Shown in pieces: positions 57,167 through 64,000 of a stretch of 64,000 bases of DNA. Each line of letters starts with the position of its first letter. Position 1 is the first letter of the stretch. This DNA comes from Pseudomonadota bacterium. GTDB taxonomy: Bacteria > Desulfobacterota > Desulfovibrionia > Desulfovibrionales > Desulfovibrionaceae. The stretch covers positions 18,037 to 82,036 of the forward strand of contig JAEYOJ010000085.1 in NCBI GenBank assembly GCA_023411815.1, in the 5' to 3' direction. The position numbers were made by a program, and so were the translations under genes. The notes beneath the pieces are model-generated. The model worked only from the letters and a program-made list of their open reading frames with translations, was not told the origin of the DNA and did no database searches.

Positions 57167-58570
57167 ATGCGGAAACTGAAAGGCAGTGGAACGGTCACAG
57201 GCGGGATCACGCGCATCATGTTGCTGGCGCTGGGATTGCTGCTCTGGCAGACCCAGGCCATGGCCCAGGTCGACTCGTTCCTGAACGCCGAGGACATCAA
57301 GGCGTCCGTGCCTTCCACGCTCGAGCGGACCCTGGCGGCCAAGGCCAGGCAGGGTCCCCCCCCAGACGATGACGACGTGCCGGTCGAAACCGCTTTCGTC
57401 TTTCTTTTCGCGGACGTGCCTGAATCCTCCGATGACTCGGACGATTCGGATTCCGCGTCCGGAAGCGGGTCGGGCGGGTCCGGCCTCCGGCAGGAGCAGG
57501 AGGTGCTCTGGTACGTTGGGCTGATCGATCCCGTGCTCAGCGAGGACGGCCGGCCCATGCAGGTCTCGGAGACGCCCGCCGCGATCGTGCCCCCGGCGGT
57601 GACCGCCGACGGCTCTCTGGTGGCCTTCGTGCGCGCCGAGGACGACCTGATCTGCCTCGTGGACATGCAGACCGGCGAAGAGACGTGCGATGACGATACC
57701 CCCGCGGACAACGGCGCGGATGACGACGCCGAGGACGGCGGGACGGCCGGTGGTGGATCGGCCGGTGGCGGATCCGCGCGCCAGGCCGCTTCTCCCACCG
57801 GGACGATCGACGTGGCGCTCTCTCCGGACGGCAGCCTTCTGGCCTATGTGCCGCTGTCGACCGGCAACACGCCGACAACCTATTTCGTGGTCCGCGACAT
57901 CGAGACAGGCGAGGAGTTCCCCGTAGAGTTCCTGGACGACTCAGGCCAGCCCGTCCTGCAGGACTTCGACACGGTCGATTTTTCGGAAAGCGGAATGGAG
58001 TTCGTCTTTGACGCGATGGCTCCCTTTGCGGATGAAAACGGGGAGACGATGATTCTGCGGGCGATCTTCGTATGGGATCTGGAGTCGGGCGAAATAATCG
58101 GCTGGGGCAGTGATGAGGTGGAACTTCGGCGTCCCGCCTTCGGCCATGCAAGCGACGATTATCTCGTCTTCGAGGCCGTGAGCGGCGAAGAAGAAGAGGA
58201 GATGACCACGGGGCTGATCGTCGCCGACCTCAGTCAGGATGAAATAGCCTTCGGCGGCATGATCATGAGTCTGCCGCCTGCCTGGCCCGGCTTCGGCGCG
58301 GACGACATGTCGCTCTATTTCCTCGCGCCCATTCAGGATGCCGAAACCGGAGTCGGCATCGCCAGCATCCCGGTGGACCTGACGGTCCTGGAGCCGGCCG
58401 GCGATCCCGAGCTGGTCATGATGGACGCCATCTTCGGCGATGCCTATGCCGCCGGAGGCGCGGCAGACGATGACGACAACGGCACCGACGATGACAATGG
58501 CGATGATTCCAACGGCGATGACACGGGTGACGATGACACGGGCGGAGGCGGTGGCGCGTTCCCCTTCTAG
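57167..58570 (+). CDS. Secreted stand-alone paralog of the M4 protease C-terminal domain
   Basis: A 467-residue protein. Signal peptide (MLLALGLLLWQTQAMAQ). The body matches the C-terminal domain of the 54217 protease in order: TPAAIVPPAVTADGSLVAFV (TPAALVPPAVSNDGSLAAFV in the protease), ALSPDGSLLAYVPL in both, a closing AEAY/GDAYA. Acidic linkers (DDDDNGTDDDNGDDSNGDD at the C-terminus, an insert around 215-250 GGGSAGGGS) are absent from the protease. No catalytic motif. ATG 57167 has CGGAGGAAA. Role unknown: substrate-capture, inhibitor or competitor of the protease are ideas only. Confidence 0.85.
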   Translation: MRKLKGSGTVTGGITRIMLLALGLLLWQTQAMAQVDSFLNAEDIKASVPSTLERTLAAKARQGPPPDDDDVPVETAFVFLFADVPESSDDSDDSDSASGSGSGGSGLRQEQEVLWYVGLIDPVLSEDGRPMQVSETPAAIVPPAVTADGSLVAFVRAEDDLICLVDMQTGEETCDDDTPADNGADDDAEDGGTAGGGSAGGGSARQAASPTGTIDVALSPDGSLLAYVPLSTGNTPTTYFVVRDIETGEEFPVEFLDDSGQPVLQDFDTVDFSESGMEFVFDAMAPFADENGETMILRAIFVWDLESGEIIGWGSDEVELRRPAFGHASDDYLVFEAVSGEEEEEMTTGLIVADLSQDEIAFGGMIMSLPPAWPGFGADDMSLYFLAPIQDAETGVGIASIPVDLTVLEPAGDPELVMMDAIFGDAYAAGGAADDDDNGTDDDNGDDSNGDDTGDDDTGGGGGAFPF

Positions 58571-58634
58571 CCGGGGGGCCGAAAGGCCCGCACGGGCTGC
58601 GCCCATTCCACAGGCAACAGTTCGAGGACGTGAA

Positions 58635-58659
58635 AGGGCCCCGCTCGCGGCGGGGCCCT
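58635..58659. terminator. Hairpin between convergent genes (bidirectional terminator candidate)
   Basis: AGGGCCCCGC-TCGCG-GCGGGGCCCT, between the secreted paralog and the convergent ABC transporter. Strong GC stem; no T tract on either strand. Confidence 0.5.
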
Positions 58660-58717
58660 GATGCATTGCTCGGCGCGATTCGCCGCGCCGCTCCCGGCGC
58701 GGAGCCTGGTTCGGGCG

Positions 58718-59389
<672 letters not shown>

Positions 59390-59409
59390 GCGGTTGTCTC
59401 CTTGCCTTC

Positions 59410-60573
59410 CTACACGAGGCTGAAGGCTTCGCTGGGTTCAATGCGCGCGGCTTTCCAGGCCGGCAGGGCCGAGGACAGGCCGGTCAGCAGGCCGACCATG
59501 GCCAGGGTCAGGGCCAGGTGCGCGAAGCTGAACGGCCAGACAACGGTTTCGGCCACGTCCAGGGCGCGCAGCACCTCCAGGCTGGCCTGGCACCCGGCCA
59601 GATAGCCGACCACGGCGGCCGCGACGCCGAGCAGCAGGGCCTCGAAGCTGAAGGCCGCGAACACTCCGGCGCGCGAGAAGCCCAGGGCGCGCATGAGGCC
59701 GATTTCCTTGCGGCGCTCGCCCACGGAGGCATACAGCGACAGGGCGATCATGGCGCAGGCCGTGAGCAGGATGACCAGTCCCACGATCCAGGCCAGGGTG
59801 CTCACGAAGTCGATGGAGTACATGCGCTGACCCACGACCTGGCTCAGGGCCTTGACGTCCACGCCGGGCAGGGCCTGGCGCAGCTCGGCCACGATTTCGT
59901 CGATGGGGCAGCCGGCGCACAGGGCCGCGATCTCCACCAGGTTGACCTGGCCCAGGCGGCCCGTGGCGGCCTGCAGCGCGGTCAGGTCGGCGAAGAGCAC
60001 CTCGTCGTCCTCGGCGCCGGTCTCGGCCAGCACGCCGGACACGCGGAACTCCCGGCCGCCGATCTCCACCGCCGAACCGGGCGCAAGGCCCATGTTGCTT
60101 GCGGCGCGACTGCCGGCCAGCAGCTCGTTTTCCGCCTTGGGAAAGGCGTGCTCTGTCCGCCAGTGGGCCTTGAGGGCCAGTTCGTCCTGCATGCGCACGC
60201 CGATGACGCCCACGGCGCGATCGTCGACGTGGGCCAGGGCCACGAGCTTGGGCGAGATGGCGCTCAGCCGGTCGTGCATGTGGATGGAGCGGATGCGCCG
60301 CTCGGTGTCGGCCTGCTCCAGGTGGCGCACGTCATAGGACAGGCTGCCGAGTTGCACGCCGCCGTAGCTCAGGGCCAGGGTGTCGGCCTCGGGAAAGACC
60401 ACGATGTTGGCCCCGTAGCGGGCCAGTTTGCGCTCGAAGCTTTCGCCCACGGCCTCGGCCACGTAGTGCAGGGCCACCACGGCCGTGACGCCCACGGAGA
60501 AGACGCTCACCAGCAGCAGGGTGCGCAGGAGCTTGCGGCGCGTGTTGCGCAGGGGGATGGTCAGCAGGTTCAC
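59410..60573 (-). CDS. FtsX/MacB-type ABC transporter permease
   Basis: A 387-residue membrane protein with four helices (LLRTLLLVSVFSVGVTAVVALHY; FVSTLAWIVGLVILLTACAMIAL; GVFAAFSFEALLLGVAAAVVGYLAG; FAHLALTLAMVGLLTGLSSALPA) and a long periplasmic domain, typical of MacB-PCD plus FtsX. GTG 60573 is preceded by AGGAG at 6 bases. It begins 8 bases after the DUF2318 gene. The cluster has a single permease, whereas Campylobacter has two. Confidence 0.88.
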   Translation of the reverse strand: MNLLTIPLRNTRRKLLRTLLLVSVFSVGVTAVVALHYVAEAVGESFERKLARYGANIVVFPEADTLALSYGGVQLGSLSYDVRHLEQADTERRIRSIHMHDRLSAISPKLVALAHVDDRAVGVIGVRMQDELALKAHWRTEHAFPKAENELLAGSRAASNMGLAPGSAVEIGGREFRVSGVLAETGAEDDEVLFADLTALQAATGRLGQVNLVEIAALCAGCPIDEIVAELRQALPGVDVKALSQVVGQRMYSIDFVSTLAWIVGLVILLTACAMIALSLYASVGERRKEIGLMRALGFSRAGVFAAFSFEALLLGVAAAVVGYLAGCQASLEVLRALDVAETVVWPFSFAHLALTLAMVGLLTGLSSALPAWKAARIEPSEAFSLV

Positions 60574-60581
60574 GGCCGCTC

Positions 60582-61001
60582 CTAGAAGTACTTGCTGCCC
60601 TGGCGCAGGTCCTCGGCGCGCAGGACGATCTTGTCGCCGACGACGGAGCGCTCGAGCGGGGCGGGGTTGCAGCCGCCGCGCACCTCGTTGATGCGCGAGG
60701 CGTGGAAGCGCTGTCCGCAGTTGTTGCAGACCATGTACTCGCCGTTCTGGGAGTAGCCCTTCTTCTCCTGGTAGCACACGTCGCAGGCGTCGAAGGCCGC
60801 GCGGGCCACGCCGTCGGGCGTCTTGAGCAGGAAGAAGCGCACGGGCTTGCCGTCGATGTCCACGCTGTAATGGAGGGCCTTGCCGCCGTCGAGCTCGGCG
60901 AGCGGCACGCTGATGTCGCCGTCGGCCACGCTCAGCGATTGCGAACCCGAGGAGCAGGCCGCCAGCACCAGGGCGGACAGGACCAAAAGGGCTATGCGCA
61001 T
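60582..61001 (-). CDS. DUF2318 lipoprotein of the ABC cluster
   Basis: A 139-residue protein. Lipobox signal (LLVLSALVLAAC). The DUF2318 core is RFFLLKTPDGVARAAFDACDVCYQEKKGYS, followed by MVCNNCGQRFHASRINEVRGGCNPAPL: four CxxC-type cysteines plus one that may bind Fe-S, haem or iron. The cysteine-rich lipoprotein is the likely metal-handling part of the transporter. It is the first gene of the unit. Confidence 0.87.
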   Translation of the reverse strand: MRIALLVLSALVLAACSSGSQSLSVADGDISVPLAELDGGKALHYSVDIDGKPVRFFLLKTPDGVARAAFDACDVCYQEKKGYSQNGEYMVCNNCGQRFHASRINEVRGGCNPAPLERSVVGDKIVLRAEDLRQGSKYF

Positions 61002-61183
61002 TTGAAATCCTTGGTTGTAAGAGTGGATCGCATGTCTGGATTAATTGTCTACTAAATTGGTATGCAAATAGGAAGCGTCAAGGGCAGGGTGGAGCCATAC
61101 CGCGAGAGGATCGGCGAAAGTCGTATCGGCTGCGGTTTTGTCGGAGACGTTTCCGCTCTGCTGGAAAGGGGCTGGCCGGGACA

Positions 61184-61296
61184 TTTGCTTTAGAAAATGC
61201 CCGGCAAGCCATGCGTCGGCATGGCCTGACGCCGCGTAGCGCGGGCGCGATTCACTCGGCCGTCAACGCCGCGGCGGGCGTCTCAAAAGCAATCAG
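61184..61296 (+). repeat. Dispersed 114-bp palindromic element, copy D
   Basis: TTTGCTTTAGAAAATGCCC left end, hairpin GCAAGCCATGC-GTCG-GCATGGCCTG (one mismatch), GATTCACTCGGCCGTCAACG, GGCGGGCGTC, then TCAAAAGCAATCAG right end. It lies in the 340-base gap between the DUF2318 start and opgH. The remaining part of that gap (61002-61183) has no gene. Confidence 0.85.
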
Positions 61297-61340
61297 TTCC
61301 AGGGGGGGCGCCCCCGTATCCCGCGCGGAAGCGGACGGCC

Positions 61341-63464
61341 TCAGCCCCCGATCTCGGCCAGCAGCCGCGCCCAGGGATTGCCGTCTGCGGCCGGCAGCTC
61401 CCAAACCTTGCGGTGCAACTCGGCCAGCCGCTGCGGATCGTAGAGCAATTCCTTGCGTTCCCTGGTGCTCAGGCCGTCGGGGCCGTGTTGCAAGGCCTTG
61501 GCGAGCAGTGCGTCGCGCCTGGCCGCCACCTTCGGAGACATGCGCCGGGGGCCGCGCAGCAGGGCCAGATGCAGGTCCAGGGCCTCGGGGTCGAGCACCA
61601 CGCGGGCGAAGCCGTTTACGCGATGGGCCGGTTCCGACAGGCGGGTGCGGGTCAGGCGTTCCCTATACGTTTCCACTGCGGAGATGTGGGCCGGCGGAGC
61701 CGATTCGTCGGGCGTAAGGAACAGTCCCATGCGCCTGGCTCCCAACCCTGCCGAGCGCCGTCCGGTGAGCACGGACAGGGGAACGGACAGCACCAGGGAT
61801 AGGATGATGGGGCTGATCCACAGCAGGAAGAGCGGGTTGTACAGCGCCAGGGCCAGCCCCCAGAGCAGGGCCAGCAGGCTGGACAGGCCGTGGAAGCGCA
61901 CGGCCTCGGCCCAGGTCGTGCCACGGTCGTCGCGGGTCTGGCCGCCCCAGCCTACCTGCCGGCCCAGCAGGGTCATGAACACGAAACGGCTGTGGAAGAG
62001 CATGCGCACCGGCGCGAGCAGCGTGGACAGAAGCACCTCGGCCGCGATGCTTGCCGTCAGCCTGGGCAGGCCGCCGAACAGCCGGGCCTCGCCGCGCAGC
62101 GTCACGAGCAGCAGGGCCAGGAGCTTGGGCAGGAAGAGGATGACTCCGGTGCCGGCCAGCAGCAGCAAGGCCCACAAGGGATCCCATACGGGCCAGTCCG
62201 GGAAGAGCGAATGCGTATCGCCGAAGTAGACGGGCTCCAGCACGGACTGGGCGATGGCCTCCATCGTGGACAGGACCAGGAACACGAACCACAGCAGGGC
62301 CGAGCCGTAGGACATGATGCCGTTGAGGAACAGGGCGCGATGCGCCGGGAATATGCCGCGGGTGAAGACTAGGCGCAGATGCTGCAGGTTGCCCACGCAC
62401 CAGCGCCTGTCGCGCTTGAGTTCGTCCAGCAGCGTGGGCGGAAGCTCCTCGTGGCTGCCGGGCAGGTCGTAGGCCAGCCACACGGACCAGCCCGCGCGGC
62501 GCATGAGCGCGGCCTCCACGAAGTCGTGGCTCAGGATGTCCCCGCCCAGCGGCGGCTTGCCCGGCAGCTTGGGCAGGGCGCAGTGGCGCATGAAGGGCCG
62601 CACGCGAATGAGGGCGTTATGGCCCCAGAAGGGCGCGTCGCCGAGTTGCCAGCAGTGCAGACCGGCGGCGAAGAGCGGGCCGTAGAGTTTGCCGGCGAAC
62701 TGGGCCGCGCGGGCGATGAGCGTCTCGCGTCCGAAGGCCGTGGGCGCGCTTTGCAGGATGCCCACGTTGCGCCGACGCTCCATGATGGCGACCATGCGCA
62801 CCAAGGTCCGGCCGCTCATGACGCTGTCGGCGTCGAACACGGCCATATAGGTGTAGCGTCGGCCGAAGCGTCGGCAGAAGTCGGCCACGTTGCCGCTCTT
62901 GCGCTTCTGGTTCACCCGCCGGCGGCGATAGAAGACTCGGCCGTGGCCGTCGAGCATGTCGCAGACGCGCCGCCAGGCAAGCTCCTCCTCCGCCCAGGCG
63001 TCGGGGTCGGCCGTGTCGCTCAGGATGTGGAAATCGAAGGCAGCGAGGCGGCCGGTGCGCTCCAGGGAGCGGTATGTGGCGGCGAGTCCGGCCAGCACCC
63101 GGTCCATGTCCTCGTTGCAGACCGGGAAGAGTATGGCCGTGCGCACGTCGGGCCGCTCCGCGTCGTCGCGTTCGCGAACGTTGGTCACGGCATAGCGGTC
63201 GAAGCCGCGCAGGAGGACGAGGAAGCCGGCCAGGCTGGTCCAGAAGCCGATGGATATCCAGGCGAAGAGCACGGCGTAGACCACGGCCAGGGCGGCCTCC
63301 AGGGGCGTTCCGCCCCCGCGCGGCAGCAGCGAGGCCATGGTCGGGCCGGCCACGAGAGTGGGCGTCAGCACCAGCAGGAGCAGAATCAGCCTGCGGCGCT
63401 GGGCCACCTTGCCCCACGGCTCGTTGAGGAACTCGCGCTGGAGGACGGCCTTGCGCACGATCAT
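61341..63464 (-). CDS. opgH: Glucans biosynthesis glucosyltransferase OpgH, N-terminally short
   Basis: A 707-residue processive GT2 enzyme of osmoregulated periplasmic glucan synthesis; E. coli OpgH has 847. Motifs: VFDADSVMSG (D,D), SHDFVEAALMRRAG and the QxxRW-like RDRRWC near residue 340; AILFPVCNEDMDRV near 110. Several membrane helices flank the catalytic domain. The long cytosolic N-terminal tail of E. coli is missing; the coupled 63461 gene may supply it. ATG 63464 overlaps that gene's stop (ATGA). Confidence 0.9.
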   Translation of the reverse strand: MIVRKAVLQREFLNEPWGKVAQRRRLILLLLVLTPTLVAGPTMASLLPRGGGTPLEAALAVVYAVLFAWISIGFWTSLAGFLVLLRGFDRYAVTNVRERDDAERPDVRTAILFPVCNEDMDRVLAGLAATYRSLERTGRLAAFDFHILSDTADPDAWAEEELAWRRVCDMLDGHGRVFYRRRRVNQKRKSGNVADFCRRFGRRYTYMAVFDADSVMSGRTLVRMVAIMERRRNVGILQSAPTAFGRETLIARAAQFAGKLYGPLFAAGLHCWQLGDAPFWGHNALIRVRPFMRHCALPKLPGKPPLGGDILSHDFVEAALMRRAGWSVWLAYDLPGSHEELPPTLLDELKRDRRWCVGNLQHLRLVFTRGIFPAHRALFLNGIMSYGSALLWFVFLVLSTMEAIAQSVLEPVYFGDTHSLFPDWPVWDPLWALLLLAGTGVILFLPKLLALLLVTLRGEARLFGGLPRLTASIAAEVLLSTLLAPVRMLFHSRFVFMTLLGRQVGWGGQTRDDRGTTWAEAVRFHGLSSLLALLWGLALALYNPLFLLWISPIILSLVLSVPLSVLTGRRSAGLGARRMGLFLTPDESAPPAHISAVETYRERLTRTRLSEPAHRVNGFARVVLDPEALDLHLALLRGPRRMSPKVAARRDALLAKALQHGPDGLSTRERKELLYDPQRLAELHRKVWELPAADGNPWARLLAEIGG

Positions 63465-63958
63465 GACAGCTCCAGGGCCAAAAGATGCAGAAGAACGAGC
63501 ACGGCCAGCAGCAGGGGCAGGACCACGCGGGGCTTGAGCACGGACAGGCGGTCCGCCAGGCGGACATAGCCCTGGGCCAGGCGGGCGGCCTGGGTCAGCC
63601 ACGGGCGGCGGTCCATCTCCTCGGGAACCATGTGTCCGCGCAGCAGGGGCAGGCACGGCGGAGCGGCCTCGCGCGAGGGCTCGGCCCGAGCCCCGGTTTG
63701 GCGCAGGCGTTCGCGCAGCAGGCTCATGGCCCGCGCCGGGGTCCGCTCATCGGCCGGCAGACCGGCGGACAGGCCGCGCAGGACCTCGAGGGCCAATTCC
63801 AGGCGGCGTTCCTCGGTCATGGGCAGCAGGCGCAGGTACGCCAGCACCCTGCGGCCGGCTGCCTCGGCCGCGGGAGCTGAAGGGAGAGCCGCGTTCCAGT
63901 CCCCGTCGGGGCGTCCGTGCGGCTCGTTTCGCTGGTCCATGGTTCTCCAGGTGGTCAT
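63461..63958 (-). CDS. OpgH-coupled protein, possible detached N-terminal region
   Basis: A 165-residue protein. A soluble helical part (LRLLPMTEERRLELALEVLRGL), a RGHMVPEEMDRRPWLTQAARLAQGYVRLADRLSVLKPR linker and a C-terminal membrane helix (VVLPLLLAVLVLLHLLALEL). Its stop overlaps opgH (ATGA). Length plus opgH is about 870, close to E. coli OpgH (847), so it may be the split N-terminal part. ATG 63958 may itself overlap an upstream stop (TGA 63957-63955), perhaps opgG, of which at most 46 bases are in view. In-frame ATG 63940 is an alternative. Confidence 0.65.
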   Translation of the reverse strand: MTTWRTMDQRNEPHGRPDGDWNAALPSAPAAEAAGRRVLAYLRLLPMTEERRLELALEVLRGLSAGLPADERTPARAMSLLRERLRQTGARAEPSREAAPPCLPLLRGHMVPEEMDRRPWLTQAARLAQGYVRLADRLSVLKPRVVLPLLLAVLVLLHLLALELS

Positions 63959-64000
63959 ATGGGGCGGGAAATCGCCCCTGGCGCGGCGGCTCGTCCGAGC

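Noticed and set aside
63955..64000. Possible 3' end of an upstream gene (opgG-like) on the minus strand
   Set aside because: Only 46 bases are visible, ending in TGA at 63955-63957; there is too little to name a gene.

Overview
This 64 kb window is GC-rich (roughly 65% by eye) and looks like ordinary chromosome of a Desulfovibrio-like, sulfate-reducing member of the former Deltaproteobacteria. The pointers are a complex I operon that skips nuoEFG, a PhsA/PsrA-type molybdoenzyme, many soluble sensor kinases and response regulators with mixed domains, a Fur/Zur-type regulator with an N-terminal CxxC, and GC-rich hairpin pairs repeated between genes. The genus is inferred from gene content only. 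I see no rRNA, tRNA, CRISPR array, transposase or prophage gene.

Layout. 1-4122 (minus): nuoA-B-C-D-H-I, with nuoI running off the left edge. 4402-6480: an orphan cytoplasmic molybdopterin oxidoreductase transcribed divergently. 7004-12212: a secreted seven-repeat RCC1 propeller with a C-terminal sorting signal, a YbjQ-like protein, comB with a DUF3108 protein, and a TatD nuclease. 12516-17874: two coupled glycosyltransferases, an Hsp20 pair, a Trm112-like protein, a PHP phosphoesterase and a U32 protein. 18073-25853: a signalling cluster (histidine kinase with a coupled partner, CheX, REC-PAS-GGDEF, REC-PAS, REC-PAS-kinase-degenerate GGDEF). 25948-33945 (minus): an exopolysaccharide export operon (small secreted protein, SLBB Wza-like protein, Wzz-like protein, YjbH-like outer-membrane protein, lipoprotein) and a D-2-hydroxyacid dehydrogenase. 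34386-40826: a single-domain response regulator, an OlsF-like bifunctional ornithine-lipid synthase, SlyD with a DUF4019 protein, and two MscS channels. 41122-45376: small proteins, a MerR-like coiled-coil regulator and a large hybrid kinase. 45859-50086: a Zur-type zinc regulon (zur, znuA, an operator palindrome, a permease pair) and a prepilin peptidase. 50307-52659: a predicted regulator and a B12-binding radical SAM protein. 54217-58570: a secreted M4 metallopeptidase followed by a free-standing secreted paralog of its own C-terminal domain. 58718-61001: a DUF2318 lipoprotein with an FtsX/MacB-type ABC transporter, probably for iron. 61341-63958: opgH preceded by a coupled ORF that may be its detached N-terminal region.

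Two families of dispersed repeats lie between the genes. Four copies of a ~114 bp MITE/REP-like element (6578, 41853, 53010, 61184) have inverted ends and an internal 11-bp hairpin. Four GC-rich hairpin clusters (11264, 17891, 27761, 38275) sit at operon ends. The observations most worth following are the M4 protease with its propeller paralog, the 114 bp repeat family, the complex I without NuoEFG that carries a Pro/Lys-rich NuoI insertion, the split OpgH, and several micro-genes (24, 30, 33, 54, 59 and 60 codons) with good ribosome binding sites but no recognised family.
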